Positions 14,914 to 23,897 of a stretch of 64,000 nucleotides of DNA are shown here, piece after piece. The stretch covers positions 1,364,001 through 1,428,000 of the forward strand of contig NZ_JAANCO010000001.1 of assembly GCF_011326725.1 (NCBI RefSeq), in the 5' to 3' direction. The notes beneath the pieces are model-generated. The model was not told the origin of the DNA and made no database searches. It saw nothing but the letters and a program-made list of their open reading frames with translations. Positions within the stretch are counted from its first letter, which is position 1. Each line of letters starts with the position of its first letter. The stretch is from Microbacterium excoecariae. GTDB taxonomy: Bacteria; Actinomycetota; Actinomycetes; Actinomycetales; Microbacteriaceae. The position numbers and the translations under genes are program-made.

Positions 14914-16665
14914 ATGCTCAGCCCGTCCTATCCGCAGCGCGCGCCGAGGGGGACCGCGGGCCGGCTCCGGGCCTGGCAGCAGGAGGCGCTCGACCAGTTC
15001 TTCGCCGAGGACAAGCGCGACTTCCTCGTCGCCGCGACTCCGGGCGCCGGCAAGACCACCTTCGCGCTCACGGTGGCGCGCGAGCTCCGCCAGCGCGGCG
15101 AGATCGATCGGATCGTCGTGGTGTGCCCGACGGAACACCTCAAGACGCAGTGGGCCGATGCGGCGGCGCGCACGAGCATTCGGCTCGATCCCGACTTCAG
15201 CAACCAGCACCCGTTCCTCGCTCGGCACTATCACGGGGCCGTTGTCACCTACGCGCAGGTGGCGGTGAAGTCGAGCGTGCACCGCGCGCTCGTCACCGAG
15301 GGGCGCACCCTCGTCATCCTGGACGAAGTGCACCACGGCGGCGACGCCCTGAGCTGGGGGGACGCGATCCGCGACGCGTACCAGCCCGCGGCCCGGCGGC
15401 TCCTCCTCAGCGGGACGCCCTTTCGGAGCGACGATGCTCCGATCCCGTTCGTGGACTATGCCCCCGACGAGCAGGGCCTGCGCACTTCCGTGACCGACTA
15501 CGCCTACGGATACGGCCGTGCGCTCGCCGACGGCGTCGTGCGGCCCGTGCTGTTTCACGTCTACTCGGGGCACATGAAGTGGCGCACGAAGATGGGCGAC
15601 GAGCTCGAGGCGCACCTCGGTCAGGACAACACCAAGGACGTCACGAGTCAGGCCTGGCGGACAGCGCTAGACCCGGAGGGCGACTGGATGCCCGCCGTGC
15701 TGAAGAGCGCGGATCAGCGCCTCACCGAGATCCGGCATCACGTGCCGGACGCGGGTGGCCTGGTGATCGCGACCGACCAGACGAACGCGCGCGCGTACGC
15801 CGAGCTCCTGCGCCAGCTCACGGGGCAGCGCCCGACCGTCGTGTTGAGCGACGAGGCCGAGGCATCGAGCCGCATCGAGCAGTTCGCCGAGAACACCTCG
15901 CGGTGGATGGTGGCGGTGCGGATGGTGTCGGAGGGGGTCGACGTCCCGCGACTCGCGGTGGGCGTCTACGCGACGAGCTCGTCGACGCCGCTGTTCTTCG
16001 CGCAGGCCATCGGGCGGTTCGTCCGCGCCCGCCGCAAGGGCGAGGCGGCCAGCGTTTTTCTGCCGCAGGTGCCCGTCCTCATGGCCCTGGCGCACGAGAT
16101 GGAGAGGCAGCGCGACCACGTGCTCGGCCGCGGCGAGAAGGACGCCGACGGGCTCGACGACTCGCTCCTCGCCCAGGCCGAGCGCGAGGACAAGGCGAGC
16201 GAGGACCTCCTCCAGGACGAGGAGTTCTCGTTCCAGTCGCTCGGGTCGACCGCGCACTTCGACTCGGTCGTCTTCGACGGCCAGCAGTTCGGCCAGCTGG
16301 CCGTCCCGGGGACGGAGGAGGAGCTCGAGTTCATCGGGATCCCCGGCCTGCTTGAGCCCGAGCACGTCCACGACCTGCTGATGCAGCGCCAGGCGCGGCA
16401 GTCGCGTCACCGTCAGGCGCGCGAGGCGCGGGAGGAGAGCGCGGGCCAGGATCCTGGCCTCCCCGAGCCGCTGCACCGGACCCTCAAGGAGCAGCGCCAG
16501 CTGCTCAACAGCCTGGTCGGCGTGTACGCGAAGCAAACGGGGGATCCGCACGGCCAGGTGCACGCCTGGCTGCGGCGCACGTGCGGCGGGCCCGCGGTCG
16601 CGCAGGCCACGGTCGCCCAGCTGCAGTCGCGCATCGACGTCCTGCGCCGCCGCGTGCACCGGTAG
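14914..16665 (+). CDS. Superfamily 2 DEAD/DEAH-box helicase
   Basis: 583 aa from ATG 14914. Walker A TPGAGKTT (residues ~43-50), motif Ia region VVVCPTEHLKTQW, motif II DEVHH (~138-142), motif III LSGTPFR, motif V-like VSEGVDVP, and motif VI IGRFVRARRKG. This is the RecA-pair core of SF2 helicases (type resembling UvrB/type III Res helicases), followed by an acidic ~150-residue tail. Probably a DNA/RNA helicase; its pathway is unknown. The GGGAGG just before the start is close (1-2 nt), so weak or leaderless initiation is possible. Confidence 0.8.
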   Translation: MLSPSYPQRAPRGTAGRLRAWQQEALDQFFAEDKRDFLVAATPGAGKTTFALTVARELRQRGEIDRIVVVCPTEHLKTQWADAAARTSIRLDPDFSNQHPFLARHYHGAVVTYAQVAVKSSVHRALVTEGRTLVILDEVHHGGDALSWGDAIRDAYQPAARRLLLSGTPFRSDDAPIPFVDYAPDEQGLRTSVTDYAYGYGRALADGVVRPVLFHVYSGHMKWRTKMGDELEAHLGQDNTKDVTSQAWRTALDPEGDWMPAVLKSADQRLTEIRHHVPDAGGLVIATDQTNARAYAELLRQLTGQRPTVVLSDEAEASSRIEQFAENTSRWMVAVRMVSEGVDVPRLAVGVYATSSSTPLFFAQAIGRFVRARRKGEAASVFLPQVPVLMALAHEMERQRDHVLGRGEKDADGLDDSLLAQAEREDKASEDLLQDEEFSFQSLGSTAHFDSVVFDGQQFGQLAVPGTEEELEFIGIPGLLEPEHVHDLLMQRQARQSRHRQAREAREESAGQDPGLPEPLHRTLKEQRQLLNSLVGVYAKQTGDPHGQVHAWLRRTCGGPAVAQATVAQLQSRIDVLRRRVHR

Positions 16666-16791
16666 GACGGGCGGGTTCGGGGCTCCGAAAGGCTCCGAAT
16701 CCCGCTCTGGAGCCGGGTTTCGCGCGCGCCGCGCCCTAGCCTCGATGAGGCCGCGACCGATCGCGCGGTCGACGCCGCACCGAGGAGACGC

Positions 16792-17883
16792 ATGACCGCC
16801 CCCGCACCCCTGGACCCCCGCGAGGCGCCCGCCCGCGCCCGCCGCATGTGGGCCCAATACCTTGCGGACGAGCGCGCCGAGGCCGCCGTCTATCACCGCC
16901 TCGCGCGCACCCGCACGGGCGGCGAGCGGGAGATCCTCGAGCAGCTGGAGGCCGCGGAGCGTCGGCACGAGCGCCACTGGCTCGACCTCCTCGGCGGCGA
17001 GCCCGATCGCATGCCGCGCGCGCGGTGGCGCATGCGGATTCTGACGTTCCTCGCCGCGCGGTTCGGGACGATCTTCACCCTGGCCCTCGCGCAGCTCGCC
17101 GAGGCGCGCTCGCCGTACGACGACGACCCCTACGCGACGCCCGCGATGCGCGCCGACGAGAGGATCCACCACGAGGTCGTGCGCGGGCTCGCCGCCCGCA
17201 GCAGGCGCCGGCTCTCGGGCACGTTCCGCGCGGCGGTGTTCGGCGCGAACGACGGACTCGTGAGCAACCTCGCCCTCGTGATGGGCATCGGCGCGACCGG
17301 GGTTTCCGGCTCCTTCGTGCTCTTCAGCGGCATCGCGGGCCTGTTGGCGGGCGCGCTGTCGATGGGCGCGGGCGAGTACGTGTCCGTGAAGTCGCAGCGC
17401 GAGCTGCTCGACGCCACGCACCCGGGCGGCTACGCCGACGCGCACCTGCCGGACCTGGACCTCGACCAGAACGAGCTCGCGCTCGTGTATCGCACGCGCG
17501 GGCTGGGGGAGGAGGCCGCCCAGGAGAAGGCTCGGGCCGTCCTCCGCGGCGCGCACGCGGGCGGCGCGAGCGCCGCGACGGGACCGATCGACACGCACGA
17601 GGTTGTCGGGGGAGCGTGGCGCGCCGCGATCTCGAGCTTCTGCTTCTTCGCGACCGGGGCGATCATTCCCGTGCTGCCGTGGATCTTCGGCCTGTCAGGC
17701 GTGGCGGCAGTCGCCGTGGCCCTGGCGCTCGTCGGCGTCGCCCTCCTCGTCACGGGGGGCACCGTCGGGCTCCTGTCCGGCGCCTCGCCGCTTCCGCGCG
17801 CGCTGCGCCAGCTTGCGATCGGGTTCGGGGCCGCGGCGGTGACCTACGTGCTGGGGCTCGCGTTCGGGGTCTCCGTGGCGTGA
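16792..17883 (+). CDS. VIT1/CCC1-family iron/manganese transporter with ferritin-like N-terminus
   Basis: 363 aa. Residues ~15-75 form a rubrerythrin/ferritin-like helix pair (ADERAEAAVYHRLA, EAAERRHERHW with E and H metal ligands). The VIT domain follows: GANDGLVSNLALVMGIGA, GALSMGAGEYVSVKSQRELL, then hydrophobic helices to the C-terminus, five in all. VIT proteins export Fe2+ or Mn2+ from the cytoplasm, and the ferritin-like arm likely senses or delivers iron. GAGGAGA precedes the start. Stand-alone transcription unit. Confidence 0.82.
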   Translation: MTAPAPLDPREAPARARRMWAQYLADERAEAAVYHRLARTRTGGEREILEQLEAAERRHERHWLDLLGGEPDRMPRARWRMRILTFLAARFGTIFTLALAQLAEARSPYDDDPYATPAMRADERIHHEVVRGLAARSRRRLSGTFRAAVFGANDGLVSNLALVMGIGATGVSGSFVLFSGIAGLLAGALSMGAGEYVSVKSQRELLDATHPGGYADAHLPDLDLDQNELALVYRTRGLGEEAAQEKARAVLRGAHAGGASAATGPIDTHEVVGGAWRAAISSFCFFATGAIIPVLPWIFGLSGVAAVAVALALVGVALLVTGGTVGLLSGASPLPRALRQLAIGFGAAAVTYVLGLAFGVSVA

Positions 17884-17991
17884 CGCGCCCGGGATCCGTG
17901 ACCGATTCGCGTGCGGGGTGGGGCGGTGGTAACGTTGTCTCTCGGTTCGGAAAGCGGTTCGCAAGAACTCGAAACTGAATCGACACCCTAT

Positions 17992-18077
17992 GCGCGGGTG
18001 GCGGAATAGGTAGACGCGCTAGCTTGAGGTGCTAGTGCCCGTATTAGGGCGTGGGGGTTCAAGTCCCCCCTCGCGCA
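17992..18077 (+). tRNA. tRNA-Leu (anticodon GAG)
   Basis: Cloverleaf: acceptor GCGCGGG with CTCGCGC, D-arm region with GGCGGAATAGGTAGAC, anticodon stem CTAGC/GCTAG with loop TTGAGGT (anticodon GAG), a long type II variable arm (TGCCCGTATTAGGGCG), T-stem GGGGG/CCCCC with TTCAAGT, discriminator A. CCA is not encoded. It reads CUC/CUU leucine codons. A terminator follows. Confidence 0.95.
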
Positions 18078-18086
18078 CAGAAACGC

Positions 18087-18116
18087 AAAGGCCGGATCCT
18101 TCAGGGTCCGGCCTTT
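18087..18116 (+). terminator. Terminator after tRNA-Leu
   Basis: 13-bp stem AAAGGCCGGATCC with GGGTCCGGCCTTT (one T-G pair), loop TTCA, ending in TTT. It lies 10 bp after the tRNA and before the siderophore-interacting protein gene. Confidence 0.75.
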
Positions 18117-18147
18117 GTCGCGTCTCTGCCGTGCCAGGATGGTCGCG

Positions 18148-19008
18148 ATGAGCCCTCAGGATTCGCGCGGCCGACGCCGCGGTGTGCAGCACGTGTTCGA
18201 TGTCGTCCGCCGCGAGCAGGTCTCGCCGCACCTCGTGCGCCTCCACCTGGGCGGCCCCGCGTTCGCGGCGTTCGCGGACGGGATCGGCGAGGCCCAGGCG
18301 GCCGCAACCGATAAGTACGTCAAGCTCCTCTTCGCCCGGCCGGGCCTCGGCCTCGAGCCGCCCTTCGACATGGACGCGCTGCGGGAGCGGCTCGCGCCCG
18401 AGGACATGCCGTCGCGCCGGACGTACACGGTGCGATCGATCGATGCTGCGTCCGGCACGATCGCGATCGACTTCGTGGTGCACGGCGACGAGGGGATCGC
18501 GGGCCCGTGGGCGGCCGCCGCGGGTCCGGGCGATCGCGTCGCGCTGTCGGGCCCCGGCGGCGGCTATGCGCCCGCGGACGACGTCGATGCCCACGTCCTC
18601 CTCGGCGACGAGTCGGCGCTGCCGGCCATCGCGGCGGCGCTCGAGTCGCTGCCCGCCGACGCGCGCGGCCTCGTCCTCCTCGAGGTGGCGGGCCCCGAGG
18701 AGGAGGTGGCGCTCGCGAAGCCCGCGGGCGTCGCGGTGACGTGGATCCACCGCGGAACGGCCGCGTACGGCGCGCTTCTGGCCGCCGTCGTGGAGAACCT
18801 CGAGGTGCCGACCGGCACGTTCGACGTGTTCGCGCACGGAGAGCGCGAGGCCATGAAGCGGCTGCGACCGCTGTTCACGGGCGCCTGGGGCGTGCCGCGC
18901 GACCGCCTGTCGCTCTCGGCGTACTGGGCCTTCGGCCGCGCGGAGGACACGTTCCAGGCCGAAAAGCGCGAGCCGGTCGGGCAGATCTTCGAGCCGGGCC
19001 CCGCGTAG
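18148..19008 (+). CDS. Siderophore-interacting protein (FAD ferric-siderophore reductase)
   Basis: 286 aa from ATG 18148; an earlier in-frame ATG at 18115 lies inside the terminator. N-terminal FAD-binding beta-barrel with RRTYTVRSID (family RxYT motif, residues ~90-99) and DFVVHGDEGIAGPWA, then an NAD(P)-binding half with LLGDESALPAI and the C-terminal YWAFGRAEDTFQ, close to the usual YWRxGxxE. These enzymes reduce Fe3+ in imported siderophores to release iron in the cytoplasm. No siderophore uptake genes adjoin. Confidence 0.82.
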   Translation: MSPQDSRGRRRGVQHVFDVVRREQVSPHLVRLHLGGPAFAAFADGIGEAQAAATDKYVKLLFARPGLGLEPPFDMDALRERLAPEDMPSRRTYTVRSIDAASGTIAIDFVVHGDEGIAGPWAAAAGPGDRVALSGPGGGYAPADDVDAHVLLGDESALPAIAAALESLPADARGLVLLEVAGPEEEVALAKPAGVAVTWIHRGTAAYGALLAAVVENLEVPTGTFDVFAHGEREAMKRLRPLFTGAWGVPRDRLSLSAYWAFGRAEDTFQAEKREPVGQIFEPGPA

Positions 19009-19082
19009 GGTGCGCGGGGGCTGGCCCCCGCGCCACGCGGCGCGGGCGGGCGTTCCGCCGCGGCGCGGGTAGCGTGGAGCCC

Positions 19083-20378
19083 ATGCCCACCGACTCCCTC
19101 CCCGAGGTCGTGCGCCTCGCGCGCGATCTGATCCGCTTCGACACGACGAACTTCGGGGGCGGCAACGCGAAGGGCGAACGCGAGGCCGCGGAGTACGTCG
19201 GCGCGCACCTCTCCTCGCTCGGCCTCGAGCCGCAGTTCTACGAGCCGGTGCCGCGGCGCACGAACGTCGCGGCACGGGTTGCGGGCAACAACCCGGACAA
19301 GCCGGCGCTCGTCCTCCACGGTCACCTCGACGTCGTCCCCGCGATCGCGGAGGACTGGTCCGTGGATCCGTTTGCGGGCGAGATCCGCGACGGCATGCTC
19401 TGGGGTCGCGGCGCCGTGGACATGAAGAATATGAACGCCATGATCCTCGCGGCCGTCGGCGACCTCCTGCGCGCCGGCGAGCGCCCCGAGCGCGACCTCG
19501 TGCTCGCGTTCTTTAGCGACGAGGAAAACGGCGGCGTCGAGGGATCGGCGCGCGTCGTCGCGGACCGCCCCGAGTGGTTCGCGGGCGCGACGGAGGCGAT
19601 CAGCGAGGTCGGGGGCTATTCGATCCCCGTCGGCGACGGATCCGCGTACCTCCTGCAGGTGGGGGAGAAGGCGCTCATGTGGCTGACGCTGCGGGCGAGG
19701 GGGCGCGCGGGCCACGGCAGCCGCGTCCACCCCGACAACGCGGTCACGCGGCTCGCGGACGCCGTCGCGCGCCTCGGTGCGACGGCGTGGCCGGTCGAGC
19801 TCACCGACACGACCCGGCAGTTGCTCGCCGGGATGCGCGGCATCTGCGGCGACGCGGGCGGCTCGCCCGACGACATCGCGCGCGCGGCTGGCCCGGCGGA
19901 GGCCTTTCTCGCCTCCACGTGGCGCACGACCGCGAACCCGACGGGGCTTACCTCGGGCTATAAGCACAACGTCATTCCCGACGCTGCCTCGGCCACGGTC
20001 GACGTGCGCGTGCTGCCGGGCCAGGAGGAGCGGGTCCTTGCGGAGATCCAGCGCATCGTCGGCGACGACGTCGAGATCGAGATGTTTCACCGCGACATCG
20101 GGCTCGAGGTCCCGTTCGCGGGGGCGCTCGTGGACGCGATGGTGGGCGCGCTCGGATCCCACGACCCGGGCGTTCCGGTCCTGCCCTACCTCCTCGGCGC
20201 CGGGACGGACAACAAGTCGCTCGCGACCATCGGGATCACGGGCTATGGCTTCGCGCCGCTGAAGCTGCCGCGCGAGCTCGACTTCACGGGCATGTTCCAC
20301 GGCGTCGACGAGCGCGTCCCGCTCGACGCGCTCGTCTTCGGCCAGCGCGTGATCGCCGACCTGATCCGTACGTACTGA
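19083..20378 (+). CDS. M20 family metallopeptidase
   Basis: 431 aa. Zinc-site motifs: LHGHLDVVP (His ligand and following Asp, residues ~78-86), GRGAVDMKN (bridging Asp ~110-118), FSDEENGG (catalytic Glu-Glu ~145-152). The dimerisation domain contains GRAGHGSR. A late H-motif lies in FTGMFHGVDERV. Members (ArgE/DapE/dipeptidase types) hydrolyse amide bonds of small substrates. The exact substrate is not clear from context. Followed 34 bp on by uppP. Confidence 0.82.
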   Translation: MPTDSLPEVVRLARDLIRFDTTNFGGGNAKGEREAAEYVGAHLSSLGLEPQFYEPVPRRTNVAARVAGNNPDKPALVLHGHLDVVPAIAEDWSVDPFAGEIRDGMLWGRGAVDMKNMNAMILAAVGDLLRAGERPERDLVLAFFSDEENGGVEGSARVVADRPEWFAGATEAISEVGGYSIPVGDGSAYLLQVGEKALMWLTLRARGRAGHGSRVHPDNAVTRLADAVARLGATAWPVELTDTTRQLLAGMRGICGDAGGSPDDIARAAGPAEAFLASTWRTTANPTGLTSGYKHNVIPDAASATVDVRVLPGQEERVLAEIQRIVGDDVEIEMFHRDIGLEVPFAGALVDAMVGALGSHDPGVPVLPYLLGAGTDNKSLATIGITGYGFAPLKLPRELDFTGMFHGVDERVPLDALVFGQRVIADLIRTY

Positions 20379-20412
20379 CCCCTCCGCCCGCGAGAGAGAA
20401 CCCCGCCACCGC

Positions 20413-21255
20413 ATGCACATCATCGAGGCCATCATCCTCGGGCTCGTCCAGGGCCTGACCGAGTTCCTGCCGATCTCCTCCAGCGCGCACATCCGCGTCG
20501 TCGGCGAGTTCCTCCCGTCGGCGGCGGATCCCGGCGCGACCTTCACCGCGATCACGCAGATCGGCACGGAGCTCGCCGTGCTCGTGTACTTCTGGGGCAA
20601 GATCGTGCGGATCATCCGCCGCTGGGCGGGCTCGCTCGTCGGGCGGGTGCCGCGGAACGACCCGGACGCGCGCATGGGGTGGCTCGTGATCGTCGCCTCG
20701 ATCCCCATCGGCGTGCTCGGATTCGCCCTGCAGGACTACATCCGCGACGTGTTCCGAAACCTGTGGCTGGTCGCCGCCGTGCTCATCGTGTTCGGGCTCG
20801 TCCTCGGCGCCGCCGACCGCTGGGGCGCCAGGCGGCGCGAGATGGACGACGTGACGTACCCGCACGGCATCACGATCGGCGTGGCCCAGGCGCTCGCCCT
20901 CGTGCCCGGCGTGTCGCGCTCCGGCGCGACGACGACGGCCGCTCGCCTCCTGGGATACCAGCGCACCGCGGCGGCCGAGTTCGCGTTCCTCATGGCGGTT
21001 CCCGCCGTCTTCGGATCCGGGCTCTACGAGCTCATGCACGGGCTCGAGGAGGGGGACGCCGGCCCGTACGGCTGGAGTGGCACGATCGTCGCCACGATCG
21101 TCGCCTTCCTCGTCGGCTGGGTCGTGATCGCGTACCTCATGCGGTACCTCAAGACCGGCAGCTTCCTGCCGTTCGTGATCTACCGCGTCGTGCTCGGCGC
21201 TGTGATCATGGCGCTGCTGGCCGCGGGCGTGCTCACGCCGCTCGGGACCGCCTGA
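20413..21255 (+). CDS. uppP: Undecaprenyl-diphosphatase UppP (BacA)
   Basis: 280-aa multi-pass membrane protein that recycles undecaprenyl pyrophosphate to the lipid carrier for peptidoglycan synthesis. Signature motifs: GLTEFLPISSSAH (residues ~16-28) and PGVSRSGATTTAARLLG (~167-183), which together form the active site with its Glu, His and Arg. Around seven hydrophobic segments. Length is normal. Over-expression of the family gives bacitracin resistance in other species. Confidence 0.93.
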   Translation: MHIIEAIILGLVQGLTEFLPISSSAHIRVVGEFLPSAADPGATFTAITQIGTELAVLVYFWGKIVRIIRRWAGSLVGRVPRNDPDARMGWLVIVASIPIGVLGFALQDYIRDVFRNLWLVAAVLIVFGLVLGAADRWGARRREMDDVTYPHGITIGVAQALALVPGVSRSGATTTAARLLGYQRTAAAEFAFLMAVPAVFGSGLYELMHGLEEGDAGPYGWSGTIVATIVAFLVGWVVIAYLMRYLKTGSFLPFVIYRVVLGAVIMALLAAGVLTPLGTA

Positions 21256-21268
21256 GGCGCCCCGCGGC

Positions 21269-22123
21269 TCAGCGCGGCGGCCGGCCCTTGCCGGGGCCGT
21301 CGCCGCGCAGGTAGCGCTCGAACGCCTGGGCGATGGCGTCGCCGGACGCCTCGGGGGAATCCCAGGTGTCGCGCGTCTCCTCGAGCTGGCGAATGTAGTC
21401 CCGCATCTCGTCGTCGTCGGCGGCTGCCGCGTCCACCGTGGCCTCCCACGTCGCGGCCTCGGTGGGGAGCGAGCCGAGGTCGATCTCGCGCACGGCGATG
21501 TCGCTGAGCTTCTCGAGTAGCGCCAGCGTGGCCTTGGGCGACGGCGTCGCTCCCGCGACGTAGTGCGGCACGCTCGCCCACATCGACAGGGTCGGGATCC
21601 CCGCGTCCTCCGCCGCCTGGGTGAGCACCCCGAGGATCCCCGTGGGCCCCTCGTACCGGCTCCGATCCACCTCGAGCTGGTTGCGCAGCAGTTCGTCGTC
21701 GCTCGTCGTGTGCACCGCGATCGGGCGGGTGTGCGGGACGTCGCTCATCATCGCCCCGATCGTGACGAAGCCCGTCACGTCCTCGGCGAGGAGGGCGTCG
21801 ACGAACTCGGAGACGAACCCCTTCCACGCGCGCGCGGGCTCGACGCCGCTCAGGGTCCAGAACCCGCGTGGATCCGCGGGGCGGTGCAGCGTCGCCTCCG
21901 GCCAGTCGATCACCCGGCGGCCCTCGCCGTCGGTGCGCACGGACGGCCGCGTGTACTGGTAATCGAAGTACAGCTCCGGATCGACGGCGGCGACCGGCGT
22001 GCTCGGGTACGCGTCGCGCAGGGCCTGGACGGCGGCCGACGCCGCCTCGCCCGCGTCGTTCCAGCCGTCGAAGGCCGCGACCGCGATCCGCGGCCCCAGC
22101 GCCTGCTGCCTGCTCTCCTCCAC
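21269..22123 (-). CDS. PAC2 family protein
   Basis: 284 aa from GTG 22123, with AGGAGGGAG placed about 6 nt upstream; the frame is open to 22171 but has no such site. It resembles the PAC2 (proteasome assembly chaperone 2-like) family: AAFDGWNDAGEAAS near the N-terminus, PELYFDYQYTRP, FVTIGAMMSDVPHTRP, and MWASVPHYVAGATPSPKATLALLE. The family is universal in actinobacteria, with no firm biochemical role. Convergent with uppP. Confidence 0.82.
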   Translation of the reverse strand: MEESRQQALGPRIAVAAFDGWNDAGEAASAAVQALRDAYPSTPVAAVDPELYFDYQYTRPSVRTDGEGRRVIDWPEATLHRPADPRGFWTLSGVEPARAWKGFVSEFVDALLAEDVTGFVTIGAMMSDVPHTRPIAVHTTSDDELLRNQLEVDRSRYEGPTGILGVLTQAAEDAGIPTLSMWASVPHYVAGATPSPKATLALLEKLSDIAVREIDLGSLPTEAATWEATVDAAAADDDEMRDYIRQLEETRDTWDSPEASGDAIAQAFERYLRGDGPGKGRPPR

Positions 22124-22187
22124 CGGGCTCCCTCCTGGTCGGTGTCCGTCCAGGCTAGCCCCCTTGCCCACCGCCTAGGCTGGTGCG

Positions 22188-22883
22188 GTGACTCTCACCG
22201 ACACCGCGTGGCCGAAGGCCGTGCTCTGGGACATGGACGGCACGCTCGTGGACACCGAGCCGTACTGGATGGCGGCGGAGACCCCGCTCGTCGAGCGCTT
22301 CGGCGGCACCTGGACGCACGAGGACGCGCTGCGGCTCGTCGGGAACTCGCTCGAGGGATCAGCGCGGATCCTGCAGGAGGCGGGCGTCGACATGCCGGCT
22401 CAGGACATCGTCGAGCACCTCACGGACGAGGTGCTGCGGCAGATGGCCGAGGAGGGCGTTCCCTTCCGCCCCGGGGCGCAGGAGCTTCTGCGCGAGCTGC
22501 GCGCGGCGGGCGTGCGCACGGCGATCGTGACGATGTCCCGCCACCGCATGGCGGAGAAGATCGCGGGCCTCATTCCCTTCGACGCGTTCGACGCGATCCT
22601 GGGCGGAGACGACGTCGCGCGCCCCAAGCCGTTCCCGGATCCGTACCTCGCGGGCGCGGCGGCGCTCGGGGTGGACATCGCCGACTGCGTCGCGCTGGAG
22701 GACTCGCCCACCGGCCTGACCGCCGCCGTCGACTCCGGCGCCGCGGCGATCGGCGTTCCGCACTTCGTTCCGCTGTCGAACCCGGGCGCGGCGGACATGT
22801 GGCCGACGCTCGAGGGGCGGGGCGCGAGCGACCTCGCACACGTCTGGCGCGCGCACCGCGCCGGCGCGGGGGAGGCGCGATGA
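22188..22883 (+). CDS. HAD-superfamily hydrolase (beta-phosphoglucomutase-like)
   Basis: 231 aa. Motif I WDMDGTLVDTEPYW (residues ~10-23), motif II Thr/Ser in IVTMSRHRM, motif III Lys in ARPKPFPDPYL, motif IV LEDSPTGLTAAVDSG. The helical cap places it with the beta-phosphoglucomutase/phosphatase subfamily. Substrate unknown. GTG start. Its stop overlaps the trmI start (ATGA), so they form an operon. Confidence 0.82.
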   Translation: MTLTDTAWPKAVLWDMDGTLVDTEPYWMAAETPLVERFGGTWTHEDALRLVGNSLEGSARILQEAGVDMPAQDIVEHLTDEVLRQMAEEGVPFRPGAQELLRELRAAGVRTAIVTMSRHRMAEKIAGLIPFDAFDAILGGDDVARPKPFPDPYLAGAAALGVDIADCVALEDSPTGLTAAVDSGAAAIGVPHFVPLSNPGAADMWPTLEGRGASDLAHVWRAHRAGAGEAR

Positions 22884-23893
22884 CGGCGCCGCGCGGGCCG
22901 TTCCGGTACGGCGACCGCGTCCAGCTCACGGGCCCGAAGGGCAAGCTGCAGACGATCACGCTGCGCGAGGGCGGCGAGCTGCACTCACACCTCGGCATGA
23001 TCGCGCACGCCCAGATCGAGGGGCAGCCCGACGGATCCGTCATCGCCAACTCCGGCGGCCACGAGTTTCTGGCGCTCCGGCCGCTCTTGAAGGACTTCGT
23101 GATGTCGATGCCGCGCGGCGCGGCCATCGTCTACCCGAAGGACGCGGCCCAGATCGTCCAGCAGGCCGACATCTTCCCGGGCGCGGTCGTCGTCGAGGCG
23201 GGCGTCGGCTCCGGCGCGCTGTCGATGTCGTTGCTGCGCGCGGTCGGGGCGTCGGGCCGCCTGATGTCCTTCGAGCGCCGCGAGGAGTTCGCGGAGGTCG
23301 CGCGGGCGAACGTCGAGACCTTCTTCGGCGGGCTGCCCGAGCAGTGGTCGATCCACTTTGGCGACCTCGCCGATGCGCTCCCGCGCGACGCGGAACCCGG
23401 GTCCGTGGACCGCGTGGTGCTCGACATGCTCGCGCCCTGGGAAGTTCTGCCCGCGGTCGCCGACGCGCTCGCCCCGGGCGGCGTCGTGCTCTGCTACGTG
23501 GCCACGGCCACGCAGCTGAGTCGCGTCGCCGAGTTCCTGCGCGAGATGGGGGACTTCACCGAGCCGGAGGCATCCGAGACGATGGTGCGCGGGTGGCACG
23601 TCGACGGGCTGGCCGTGCGCCCGGATCACCGCATGGTGGCGCACACGGGCTTCCTCATCACCGCGCGCCGGCTCGCGCCCGGGTCCATCCCGCCCGAGGT
23701 CAAGCGCCGCGCCTCCAAGCGCAGCTACGGCGATGAGGACCAGGAGATCTGGACCCCGGGCGCCGTCGGCGACCGGGAGATCACCGACAAGAACCTGCGC
23801 AAGCGCATCCGCGAGGCGGAGAAGGCCGCCGGCGGCGCGCGGCACGCCGCCTCGCTGCGCGACGCGGACGCCTCCGAACCGTCGTTAGACTGA
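22880..23893 (+). CDS. trmI: tRNA (adenine58-N1)-methyltransferase TrmI
   Basis: 337 aa. N-terminal beta-rich domain, then SAM-binding VVVEAGVGSGALSMSLLRAVG (the first motif, ~100-120), FERREEFAEVARANVE, DRVVLDMLAPWEVLP (motif IV region) and HRMVAHTGFLITARRL. It forms m1A58 in the T-loop. The ~55-residue charged C-terminal tail is common in actinobacterial members. In many actinobacteria trmI lies just before the proteasomal ATPase gene; here a lipoprotein gene follows. Confidence 0.88.
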   Translation: MTAPRGPFRYGDRVQLTGPKGKLQTITLREGGELHSHLGMIAHAQIEGQPDGSVIANSGGHEFLALRPLLKDFVMSMPRGAAIVYPKDAAQIVQQADIFPGAVVVEAGVGSGALSMSLLRAVGASGRLMSFERREEFAEVARANVETFFGGLPEQWSIHFGDLADALPRDAEPGSVDRVVLDMLAPWEVLPAVADALAPGGVVLCYVATATQLSRVAEFLREMGDFTEPEASETMVRGWHVDGLAVRPDHRMVAHTGFLITARRLAPGSIPPEVKRRASKRSYGDEDQEIWTPGAVGDREITDKNLRKRIREAEKAAGGARHAASLRDADASEPSLD

Positions 23894-23897
23894 CCCG